From Hyphomonadaceae bacterium (GTDB lineage: Bacteria; Pseudomonadota; Alphaproteobacteria; Caulobacterales; Aquidulcibacteraceae), in the NCBI GenBank assembly GCA_021731815.1, contig JAKFWO010000033.1, positions 1-64,000 of the forward strand: a stretch of 64,000 nucleotides of DNA, given 5' to 3'. Shown here piece by piece: positions 56,621 through 64,000 of the stretch. Position numbers and translations under genes: made by a program. The notes under the pieces were generated by a model. It searched no databases, had not been told where the DNA came from, and worked only from the letters and a program-made list of their open reading frames with translations. Position 1 is the stretch's first letter. The number at the start of each line of letters is the position of its first letter.

Positions 56621-58129
56621 ATGCAAAAACCAGAGGGAACACGCATGGGTCGGCTGGGTCTGATCGGGATGGTGGCGGTGGTTTTGCTGCCGACTCTGGC
56701 GGCTGCGCAAGGCAGTGCCCAGGCCGGAGGCAGTGCCCAGGCCGGAGGCAGCGCCCCGGCCGGAGGCAGCGAACGTCTGGCCATCACGATCTATAATGAA
56801 AATCGCGCACTGGTCGAGGACACGCGCCGGATCGACCTCAAAAATGGTCGCCAAAGGGTGGAATTTCCCAATGTCTCGGCGCGCATTGAATCGGAAACCG
56901 TGGTCCTGACCGGCCGCGCTTTCGGCATTGTCGAGCAGAATTTCGATTTCGACCTCCTCACCCCCTCGAAAATGATGGAAAAGGCGGTCGGATCAACCGT
57001 AAAACTGGTGCGGACCAATCCCGCCACCGGCAAGGAATTGATCGAAAGTGCCGAAATCCTGTCCGTGGTCGAAGGCGTGGTGCTGCGGATCGGCGACCGG
57101 ATCGAAGTGCTGCGCGACGACGGATTGCCGGTGCGGGTGTTGTTCGACCGCATTCCCGAAAATCTGCGTGCGCGACCGACCTTGTCGGTGACGCTGGATT
57201 CGACAGAAGCGGGGGCGCGCCCGCTGACCTTGCGTTATCTGACGGGTGGATTGTCCTGGGCGGCCGATTACGTGGCATTGTTCGACGAAAAGGCCGGCAA
57301 GCTCGACCTCCAGGGCTGGGTGACGCTGACCAATCAGTCGGGCGCGTCCTATCGGAACGCACTGACCCAATTGGTGGCCGGCAAAGTGGGCGAGGAAAGC
57401 AATGTGGTCGAGGAAAGCAGGCCGTTATGGTGGAATAATTGGCGTCGCGGGAGCAATCGCAAAATCGCCGGCGTAAAGGAAGCGGGAACCGGCGGCGAAC
57501 CCGAAGGCACCGAATTTCAGGATTACAGGCTCTATACCCTGCCCGAAGCCACCAATATTGCCGAAAACCAGACCAAGCAGGTCAGCCTGATCGATGCCAA
57601 GGGGGCCGGGGCCGAGAAGATCTACCGGATCGAGCGCGCCAATTTCCAGAATGACAACAATCCCCAAAGCGCCAGTGTCAAGATCGGCTTCACCAATTCG
57701 AAAACCGCCGGGCTCGGCGTGTCTTTGCCTGCGGGCGTGGTTCGTTTTTACGCCAGTGACAAGGATGGCAGGGCGCAATTCATCGGCGAGAACCGGATCG
57801 GACACACGCCGCAGGGCTCGGATGTGGAACTCGAAATCGGGGCGGCCTTTGATGTGACGGTCCAGAGCGCGGTGGTCAGCCAGGAATCGATCACCGAAGG
57901 CGTGAGCCGGACCTCGATGCGCTATGTGTTTCGCAATGCCCGGGGCGAGGCCGCCAATGTGCAGCTCATCCAGACGGGATTGAACGGCGCGCGTGAATTT
58001 GAAGCCGCCAGCATCAAGCCGGAAAGAATCGACGCCTACACCGAAATGTTCAAGGTTTCCGTGCCGGCGCGTGGCGAGACCGTGCTGAGTTTTCAGGTGA
58101 AAGAAGGCCGCCCGCGGAAGGGCAAGTGA
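56621..58129 (+). CDS. Exported DUF4139 protein 1
   Basis: A 502-residue protein. A signal peptide (about 1-29, ending AAAQ) is followed by three six-residue repeats (GSAQAG/GSAPAG), encoded by 18-bp DNA units. The rest is the DUF4139 fold: an N-terminal part that starts 'LAITIYNENRALVED' and the core 'LTLRYLTGGLSWAADYVALF', which recurs in the neighbouring gene. No catalytic motif is known. GGGAG precedes the ATG. It forms a pair with the next gene (GTGA overlap), so both are made together in the envelope. Confidence 0.85.
   Translation: MQKPEGTRMGRLGLIGMVAVVLLPTLAAAQGSAQAGGSAQAGGSAPAGGSERLAITIYNENRALVEDTRRIDLKNGRQRVEFPNVSARIESETVVLTGRAFGIVEQNFDFDLLTPSKMMEKAVGSTVKLVRTNPATGKELIESAEILSVVEGVVLRIGDRIEVLRDDGLPVRVLFDRIPENLRARPTLSVTLDSTEAGARPLTLRYLTGGLSWAADYVALFDEKAGKLDLQGWVTLTNQSGASYRNALTQLVAGKVGEESNVVEESRPLWWNNWRRGSNRKIAGVKEAGTGGEPEGTEFQDYRLYTLPEATNIAENQTKQVSLIDAKGAGAEKIYRIERANFQNDNNPQSASVKIGFTNSKTAGLGVSLPAGVVRFYASDKDGRAQFIGENRIGHTPQGSDVELEIGAAFDVTVQSAVVSQESITEGVSRTSMRYVFRNARGEAANVQLIQTGLNGAREFEAASIKPERIDAYTEMFKVSVPARGETVLSFQVKEGRPRKGK
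56711..56764 (+). repeat. 18-bp in-frame tandem repeat, three units
   Basis: GGCAGTGCCCAGGCCGGA at 56711 and 56729, and a two-base variant at 56747. They encode a Gly/Ala/Gln-rich linker directly behind the signal peptide of the first DUF4139 protein. Confidence 0.92.
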
Positions 58130-59823
58130 CCGGGCGCGCCCCCCGAATGGCCGGGTCTGCCCCTCGTATTTCGGTATCGCCCCCGGCAGTTGCGGCACCG
58201 GCAGTCGTCTTGCTGGCAATGGCTGTGCTGGGGGCACTTTGTCTGAGTACCCCGGCCGGGGCTGCCGAGGCACCGCCGGTCGCGGTTCTGCGCTCGGCCG
58301 CGCCCGACGATATTGCCGTCACCATTTATCGCGATGATTTCGCGCTTGTCACCGAACGGCGGGTGGTCGATCTGCCGGGCGGCGCGGTCAGGCTGGAATT
58401 CGAGGGCGTGCTCGACACCGCCTTGCCACAATCGGCGGTGCTGTCGGGTCTCGGCGGCGAGGAACGGGAACGCAATTTCGATTTCGATGCTTTGAGCGCC
58501 TCCAGCCTGCTCCAGCGTTCGATCGGCGAGACGGTGACCCTTGTCACCACGGCACCGAAAAAGGGACGCGAAACCGGGGAACAGGCCGTCCTCGCCTCCG
58601 CCGGCAACGGGGTGGTGCTGCGCTTTGCCGACCGGGTGGAGGCACTGGGCTGCGACGGCGCGCCCCAGAGGCTGATCTTTCCACGCCTGCCGGAAAATCT
58701 GCGCGCCCGCCCCACGCTCTCGACACAGCTCGAGCCCGATGCCCCGGCCGGCCGGCGGGTCTTGCTCTTGTCCTATCTTGCCGGTGCGATGTCGTGGAAA
58801 GCCGATTATGTGGTGAGCCTCGACGAAAAGGACGAGACCGCCAATATCCAGGCGTGGATCACGCTGGAGAACCGGAACCGGGAAGGCTTTCAGGCGGCGA
58901 GCCTCGGCCTTGCGGCCGGCGAATTGTCGCGGGTCATCGGGGTGGCGGCACCGCAAGCGCCAGATGAATTCGCCGGCCGCGCCTGCTGGCCGCAGGGCTC
59001 CACCGCCACCGGCATTCCCGCGCCGATCTATAATCGCATCCGCCGCGATCAGGAAATCCGGGTCACGGGCGCGCGCTTGGGGGATTCCGCGGTGGAGGCG
59101 AGGGTCTTCAAGCTCTTTGCACCCACGTCGCCTCCGCCGCCGCCACCAGTTGCAGCCGCCAAATTGGCGGCGCGGGAGGAAGTGGGCGATTTTCAGCTCT
59201 ATCGCCTGCCGGAAAAGACCGCCCTCAACGCCCAAAGTCGGAAACAGGCGGCGTTTCTCGCCAAATCCCGGGCCAATTACCAACGGCTTCACCGCTTTCA
59301 GCTTGATGGAGTTCAGCTCGAACGGCGATTTGACGCTTCCGACCCACGCGCCGCAGAAATTATCCTGCGTTTCTTCAATGCGGAAAAGGATGGCCTCGGC
59401 GATCCGCTACCCGAAGGCATTGCGCGGGTTTTTGCTCCGGCGCCCCTCGGAAACACGCATTTTGCCGGTGCGCACGATGTCCGCGACAGCCCGGTCGGCG
59501 TGAAATGGGAGATCAGGCTGGGCGAAAGCACCCAAATCGCCATGCAGGCGCGGGTGGTCGAGGAAAGCCGCGCGACTTTGCCCGACAAACGCCAGCGCAC
59601 CAGCCGAGTGGTCGAGATCAAGCTGACCAATGCCCGCAAGGATGCGGCCATCGCCGAACTCCGCCAGGGGCCCGTCGATTACGCCTTTCGCCTGACCGGA
59701 GCGAATGAGCGCGACTGGGTCCGCGAAGATGGTGACTGGACGCAAAGAGTGAAACTTGCACCCAATTCAGAAAAACTGGTGCGCTTCAGCTATCGTTTCG
59801 AGGATGGGCCCGAAGTCAATTAA
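58126..59823 (+). CDS. Exported DUF4139 protein 2
   Basis: A 565-residue paralogue of the gene before it, starting with GTG at 58126 inside the upstream stop. It has a signal-like hydrophobic segment (about 22-47, ending GAAEA), 'IAVTIYRDDFALVTERRVVD', and 'LLLSYLAGAMSWKADYVVSL' matching the paralogue. Between the two halves lies an extra segment with 'QEIRVTGARLGDS' and a run of six prolines; the former resembles the EIVVTGSR motif of TonB-dependent receptors. Function unknown; the pair may form a heteromeric envelope complex. Confidence 0.82.
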   Translation: MTGRAPRMAGSAPRISVSPPAVAAPAVVLLAMAVLGALCLSTPAGAAEAPPVAVLRSAAPDDIAVTIYRDDFALVTERRVVDLPGGAVRLEFEGVLDTALPQSAVLSGLGGEERERNFDFDALSASSLLQRSIGETVTLVTTAPKKGRETGEQAVLASAGNGVVLRFADRVEALGCDGAPQRLIFPRLPENLRARPTLSTQLEPDAPAGRRVLLLSYLAGAMSWKADYVVSLDEKDETANIQAWITLENRNREGFQAASLGLAAGELSRVIGVAAPQAPDEFAGRACWPQGSTATGIPAPIYNRIRRDQEIRVTGARLGDSAVEARVFKLFAPTSPPPPPPVAAAKLAAREEVGDFQLYRLPEKTALNAQSRKQAAFLAKSRANYQRLHRFQLDGVQLERRFDASDPRAAEIILRFFNAEKDGLGDPLPEGIARVFAPAPLGNTHFAGAHDVRDSPVGVKWEIRLGESTQIAMQARVVEESRATLPDKRQRTSRVVEIKLTNARKDAAIAELRQGPVDYAFRLTGANERDWVREDGDWTQRVKLAPNSEKLVRFSYRFEDGPEVN

Positions 59824-60277
59824 GGCCGCCCGATTTTGGGGAATGAATCGGGGGGAATGAATCGGGGACCCGACGCTCCACGCCCCTCCCGGGCTTCACG
59901 CCCAATCGGATGACCGGATTTGATCGGGCCGATTCGGACCCGGCAATGCCCATTTGCTATGCCGCAACAGATTGTTCGCGATTGCGCGACACGTGGATCA
60001 TCCGCGCATAGTCATCTTCCGTCCGGCGAACGGAGCAATTCATTGTTCTCACGGAAATATTTTGCGCAGGACGGGATCCCGCCAAGACCGGCCCCATGCG
60101 CCGCCGCGGAGCGGCCCCGGCATTGACCTGCTCCAGGCTTGTTTTTATTTCATCATGAAAACAAATTGTTACCGTAAAAATGTTGCAAGCAGGCGCGCCT
60201 GCTTGCAACAACGGGAAAGCTTTCTGCAGTAAGTTCAATGATTTGCTTGGCAGGGAACATCCCGTCGCGACAGAATT
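59824..60277. other. Spacer behind the DUF4139 pair
   Basis: 454 bp without a gene. It holds a 14-bp direct duplication (GGGGAATGAATCGG at 59838-59851 and 59852-59865) and the ompA-type terminator (60176-60210). The AT-rich middle (60030-60180) shows nothing else. Confidence 0.6.
60176..60210 (-). terminator. Intrinsic terminator of the OmpA-type gene
   Basis: A perfect 30-bp palindrome (60181-60210, arms TGTTGCAAGCAGGCG / CGCCTGCTTGCAACA) is followed on the minus strand by TTTTT. It lies 67 bp behind the lipoprotein gene. Confidence 0.92.
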
Positions 60278-60961
60278 CTATTTCTGCTCGATCGCCGACA
60301 ATTTGATGTCGACGCGCCGGTTGCGCGCACGGCCATCCTCGGTCGTGTTGTCGGCAACCGGCTGGCTTTCACCAAAGCCATTGATGGCAAAGCGTTGCGG
60401 CTTGGTGCCCCGGTTGATCAGATAAGCGGCAACCGCCTCGGCCCGGCGCTGGGACAGGGCCAGATTATACGAATCCGTGCCTTGTGAATCGGTGTGGCCG
60501 TAGATCTCGACAATGGTCTTGTCGTATTCCTTCAGCACGTCGGTGATGGAATCGAGGGTCGGATAGATCGAGGCATTGACGTCCGACGCATTGGACGCGA
60601 ACAGGATATTGCCGGGTGCCACCAGCGTGATCTCATCCCCCTGACGCGACACACCCACACCCGTGCCCTGAAGCTTCTCGCGCAGCTTCTTTTCCTGATT
60701 GTCCATGTAAATGCCGATCGCGCCGCCGGCGATCGCGCCGATCCCGGCACCGATCGCGGCGTTTTTGGCGGTTTCCTTGCCTTTCGAGGTATTGGTGAGC
60801 GCGCCGATCCCGGCCCCGATCACCGCCCCGATGCCCGCGCCCTTGACGGTGTTGGAGGTCTTGCGCTCCCCCGTAAATGCATCGGTCGTGCAGGCCGCGA
60901 GTCCCAACGACAAAATTGCCGCGCTGGCGACGGCAAGCGTCATGAATTTCGTCCGAACCAT
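60278..60961 (-). CDS. OmpA family lipoprotein with glycine zipper
   Basis: A 227-residue outer-membrane lipoprotein: lipobox LAAC with Cys24, glycine-zipper segments 'GAGIGAVIGAGIGAL' and 'AAIGAGIGAIAGGAIG' (about 42-83), and a C-terminal OmpA domain ('YGHTDSQGTDSYNLALSQRR', about 155-175) that grips peptidoglycan. Of the YiaD/Pal-like type. AGGGGAA lies 6 nt before the ATG. Structural role between outer membrane and wall is likely. Confidence 0.93.
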   Translation of the reverse strand: MVRTKFMTLAVASAAILSLGLAACTTDAFTGERKTSNTVKGAGIGAVIGAGIGALTNTSKGKETAKNAAIGAGIGAIAGGAIGIYMDNQEKKLREKLQGTGVGVSRQGDEITLVAPGNILFASNASDVNASIYPTLDSITDVLKEYDKTIVEIYGHTDSQGTDSYNLALSQRRAEAVAAYLINRGTKPQRFAINGFGESQPVADNTTEDGRARNRRVDIKLSAIEQK

Positions 60962-61070
60962 GAAGTTCCCCTGTTTCCGTAGCTGATCTGGCGAACCTGT
61001 CCGACGACGGTTCCATGCCCCCTTGTGCTATAGGCGTCCTTGCCCGCAAGGCAAGGGGAAATCAGGAATG

Positions 61071-62231
61071 TCATGATCCTGGCGGCGCGATAGACAGGTC
61101 AGGGCGCGGGAGAAATCCTGCCGCCGGGCGAAACCGGCGGTCGATTCCGATGGCATCGGAGAGACGCGTAAAACCATCCGCCCGCAGCCGCGCCGCGAGA
61201 TCCCTGAGGATCGCGGGAATGATCGCCGGCCCTACATAGACCAATGCCGTGTAGATTTGCAGCGCACTGGCTCCGGCGCGGATGCGGGCCCAGGCCTCCG
61301 CCCCGCTGTCGATGCCGCCGGCGGCGATGATCGGCAGCCGGCCTTCAAGTGCCGCATCCATTTCCATCAGCGCCTCGCGCGCGCGCAGCCGGAGCGGCGG
61401 GCCCGACAGCCCCCCCGCCTCCCCCCGCCGGGCGCTGCGCAGGCCTTCCGGCCGGTCGAGCGTGGTATTGGTGAGGATGAGCCCGTCAATCAGTGAATCG
61501 GCACCCGCGCGCAAAAGCGGCGTTACAATCCCGGCGCGGGCCGAATCCGTGAGATCGGGCGAGAATTTGAGAAAGACCGGCCGCCTGCCATGAATCCTGG
61601 CCAGTTCCGCCTGAACGGGCCCCATTCGCGCGAAAAATTCCTGTAGGCCTTCGCCACTTTCCAGTGCGCGCAGGCCAGGCGTGTTGGGCGAGGAGATGTT
61701 GAGGGTCAGAAAATCGGCGATCGGCCAAAAAATCTCCAATCCGGCCAGATAATCGGCAATCCGCTCGGCTGATTCCTTGTTGGCACCGAGATTGACCCCG
61801 ATTTTTCCCGGAAAGGGCCTGTGGATCCGCGCCAATCTTTCGGCGATCCGGCGCGCGCCGTCATTGTTAAAGCCCATGCGGTTGATGATCGCTCGGTCCG
61901 CAGCCAACCGGAACAGGCGGGGGCGGGGATTGCCCGGCTGCGGCAGTGGCGTCACGCCGCCGATTTCAACACTGGAAAAGCCGAGCCCGAGCAGCGCTGC
62001 CGGGGTCACGCAATTCTTGTCGAAGCCCCCGGCCAGCCCGAGCGGATGGGCAAGGCGGAGGCCACCGATTTCGGTGCCGAGCAGAGCGCGATCCGCGTCG
62101 GGAAGCGCCGGCCCTGGCGATATAAAGCCGAGCTTCAATGCCATCAGCGCCAGATGATGGGCGCGTTCGGGCGGCAGCAGATGAAGGGCGGCAAGGCCCA
62201 TCCGGGCCGGCAAGGACGGCGCAGCCATCAT
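61071..62231 (-). CDS. pyrD: Dihydroorotate dehydrogenase (quinone), class 2
   Basis: A 386-residue membrane-associated FMN enzyme that oxidises dihydroorotate to orotate with quinone. The N-terminal helix typical of class 2 is present ('LLPPERAHHLALMALKLG'); 'HPLGLAGGFDKNC' opens the barrel, 'LNISSPNTPGLR' carries the catalytic serine loop, and 'IIAAGGIDSG' binds FMN. ATG at 62231 with a second ATG directly after; length is normal plus a short basic tail. Confidence 0.95.
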   Translation of the reverse strand: MMAAPSLPARMGLAALHLLPPERAHHLALMALKLGFISPGPALPDADRALLGTEIGGLRLAHPLGLAGGFDKNCVTPAALLGLGFSSVEIGGVTPLPQPGNPRPRLFRLAADRAIINRMGFNNDGARRIAERLARIHRPFPGKIGVNLGANKESAERIADYLAGLEIFWPIADFLTLNISSPNTPGLRALESGEGLQEFFARMGPVQAELARIHGRRPVFLKFSPDLTDSARAGIVTPLLRAGADSLIDGLILTNTTLDRPEGLRSARRGEAGGLSGPPLRLRAREALMEMDAALEGRLPIIAAGGIDSGAEAWARIRAGASALQIYTALVYVGPAIIPAILRDLAARLRADGFTRLSDAIGIDRRFRPAAGFLPRPDLSIAPPGS

Positions 62232-62240
62232 TCACCGTTC

Positions 62241-62293
62241 AGAAAAAACAAAAGGGATCGGGATCATGCATTCATGTACATGACCCGGATCCC
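62241..62293 (-). terminator. Terminator of the edge chemoreceptor gene
   Basis: On the minus strand a stem of about 15 bp with a few mismatches (GGGATCCGGGTCATG against CATGATCCCGATCCC, 62254-62293) is followed by TTTTGTTTTTTC (62242-62253). It lies about 55 bp behind the chemoreceptor stop and just upstream of pyrD. Confidence 0.85.
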
Positions 62294-62347
62294 GTTCTTC
62301 AAGTCCGCGCTCCGCTGTGGCCCAATCCGCCTGTTTTGCCGGACGGA

Positions 62348-64000
62348 TCAGAATTCCGACCAGTCGTCATCGGCCAGGATGTCCTGCTTTACCGCCTTTT
62401 GCGCGCTGCCGCGGCCGGCGGCCCTGGCCGGTGCCGGCTTCGGCGCGCTCGCCCGCAGGGGTGCCGCGCCGAGCGCCTGGCTCAGGCGTGCATTGAGGGT
62501 GCGGGCATCCCCCGTGACGGCCCTTGCGATCGCCGCACGCTGCGGTCTTCCACTGGCGGCTTCCGTACCCGTCCGGAAGCGGGCGACGAGGGTGGTGAGG
62601 CGGTCCGCTTCTTCCGACATGCCCCGCGCTGCCCCCGCACTTTGTTCGGCGAGCGAGGAATTATGCTGCGTGATCTGGTCGAGATGGGCAACGGCCGAGG
62701 AAATCTGGCCGGCGGCTTCCGCCTGTTCGCGGGAGGCCGTGGAGATCCCCGAAATCATGCCGGCAGCCTTGCGGGCCGAGGCCACGATTTCATCGAGCAT
62801 TTCCCCCGCCGAATGGACGAGCCTCGCACCACCCGCCACTTCGGTCTGCGAGGTCTGGATCAGGGATTTCACATCCTTGGCTGCGTCACTGGCGCGTTGG
62901 GCGAGGGTGCGGACTTCGGCGGCCACCACCGCAAAGCCCTTGCCCGCCTCTCCGGCCCGTACCGCTTCCACCGCGGCATTGAGGGCAAGCAGATTGGTCT
63001 GGAAGGCAATGCCCTCGATCAGGCCGATAATATCGGCGATACGCTTGGCGCTGTCCTCGATCCGCGCCATGGCATCCACCGCGTCGCGGGCGATCTTGCC
63101 GCCGGTCTCGGCGCGGCGGGAGGCCTCCTCGGCAGAACGTGCGGCATCGACCGAATTCTCCGCATTCTGCTTGACGGAGGCGGTCATTTGCTCGAGCGCT
63201 GCCGCCGTTTCCTCGAGATTGGCCGCCTGTTGTTCGGCGCGCCCCGACAAATCGTCGGCGGCCTGGCGGATCTCGCGACTGGCATTATTGGCCCCTTCGG
63301 CGGCCTCGCGCACCTCTGACACGGTTCCCGCAAGCGCAGCCCCCGCCTGATTGAGATTATCCGCGACCACCGCGAATTTGCCCTCGAACCGCGAGGCGAT
63401 AGTGAAAGTCAGATCGCCTTCGGCCAGCGCAGAGGCTGCGCGATCCACTTCCTCGAGAAAGCTCTCGGCAGAGATGCATACCGCATTGAGCCCGCGCGCA
63501 ATTTCCACGAGCCCACCCAGTTCCGCGCTTTCGGGCGCGCGCAGGCTGAAATCCCCGCGCCGGGCGGCGTCGACCACCGCACCAAAGCCCTGACGCAAAT
63601 CGGTCTCAAGTTTCATGCGATCGGCTTCGGCCTTGGCCTCGGCGGCTTTCCGGGCTGTTTCCAGATGCCGCATCTCGATCAGATTCTCGCGGAACACAGC
63701 CACCGCGCGGGCGATTTCGCCCATCTCATTGCGGTCTTCACCATGGGGAATTCCGCCCTCGGTGTCGCCCGCCGCAAGGCCGTTCATCCGTGTGACCAGC
63801 CGGCCGACTGCGCCGGTCAGTTCCCGCGCAATCAGGAACATCAGGCCGCCGGCCAGCAGGATCAGGATCCCGACGATGGAAAATGTCGCGAACAGGGCGC
63901 TTTCGAGCTGATGCACCCGCCGGTCGAGCATGATTCCCAATTGCGCCGACCCGCCGCGCCAGGCGGTCGACAGCTCGGCCAGTACTTCGGACTTTGCCGT
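62348..64000 (-). CDS. Methyl-accepting chemotaxis protein (5' end outside window)
   Basis: The frame is open to the window edge, so the N-terminus is missing; 550 residues are visible. Periplasmic remnants are followed by a membrane helix ('FATFSIVGILILLAGGLMFL'), HAMP, a second HAMP-like unit, and the signalling domain with the tip '[20 protein letters not shown]'. It ends DDDWSEF: the last five residues (DWSEF) fit the aromatic CheR/CheB-tethering pentapeptide. A start at the ATG/TTG near 63931-63940 would lose most of the sensor and is not believed. Ligand unknown. Confidence 0.92.
   Translation of the reverse strand, partial: TAKSEVLAELSTAWRGGSAQLGIMLDRRVHQLESALFATFSIVGILILLAGGLMFLIARELTGAVGRLVTRMNGLAAGDTEGGIPHGEDRNEMGEIARAVAVFRENLIEMRHLETARKAAEAKAEADRMKLETDLRQGFGAVVDAARRGDFSLRAPESAELGGLVEIARGLNAVCISAESFLEEVDRAASALAEGDLTFTIASRFEGKFAVVADNLNQAGAALAGTVSEVREAAEGANNASREIRQAADDLSGRAEQQAANLEETAAALEQMTASVKQNAENSVDAARSAEEASRRAETGGKIARDAVDAMARIEDSAKRIADIIGLIEGIAFQTNLLALNAAVEAVRAGEAGKGFAVVAAEVRTLAQRASDAAKDVKSLIQTSQTEVAGGARLVHSAGEMLDEIVASARKAAGMISGISTASREQAEAAGQISSAVAHLDQITQHNSSLAEQSAGAARGMSEEADRLTTLVARFRTGTEAASGRPQRAAIARAVTGDARTLNARLSQALGAAPLRASAPKPAPARAAGRGSAQKAVKQDILADDDWSEF

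Overview
The window is 64 kb of GC-rich chromosome from an alphaproteobacterium; I cannot name the genus. This rests on the gene content and neighbour pairs: carD beside fdxA, rpoH with its RpoH box, the pseudouridine synthase / HAD phosphatase / ATP12 trio, a proton-pumping pyrophosphatase, a short class I NrdA preceded by tandem NrdR-like boxes, gatB for indirect aminoacylation, and a complete gspC-N type II secretion operon. Coding density is high, many genes overlap by ATGA or GTGA, and there is no IS element, prophage or CRISPR array.

Layout. 1-2.7 kb: tRNA-Thr(CGT), a non-coding stretch, an ArsR/SRPBCC fusion with a palindromic operator at its start codon, and a kelch-like lipoprotein; this block looks less GC-rich than the rest. 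2.7-5.3 kb: an SDR, a GMC oxidoreductase with four clustered cysteines and a tiny lipoprotein, all on the minus strand. 5.4-8.5 kb: tandem repeats and palindromes, gatB, an MFS carrier. 8.5-15.4 kb: rpoH, then ptsN-phzF and rbfA-truB-rpsO-pnp, with a string of hairpins between rpsO and pnp. 15.8-25.8 kb: a chemoreceptor, carD, fdxA, a DUF4332 helix-hairpin-helix protein, ald, nrdA, a GNAT, thiE and a Sel1 protein. 25.8-41.5 kb: hslU, parC, an RNA methyltransferase, rnd, a methyltransferase, aspS, the ATP12/HAD/Rlu trio, hppA, a membrane protein and purC. 41.7-54.4 kb: a lipoprotein gene closing a complete gspC-to-gspN operon. 54.9-64 kb: sucC without sucD, tRNA-Leu(TAA), two tandem DUF4139 proteins, an OmpA-type lipoprotein, pyrD and a chemoreceptor cut by the window edge.

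How the genes work together. The largest functional unit is the type II secretion system (pseudopilus G-K, platform E/F/L/M, C, N and secretin D); the co-directional lipoprotein behind gspN may be an uncharacterised partner. The housekeeping blocks serve translation and ribosome maturation (gatB, rbfA, truB, rpsO, aspS, tRNAs), RNA decay (pnp, rnd), proteostasis (rpoH, hslU), nucleotide supply (nrdA, purC, pyrD) and chromosome segregation (parC).

Two features recur across genes. First, short tandem duplications (about 10-19 bp units) occur at more than ten sites, and those inside genes keep the frame. Second, long near-perfect inverted repeats are common between genes; two of them share arm sequence with a compensatory change. 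No single undescribed system is proven here. The best candidates for new biology are the T2SS-linked lipoprotein, the SDR-GMC-lipoprotein cluster, the tandem DUF4139 pair, the leaderless ArsR/SRPBCC switch and the dispersed palindromes.
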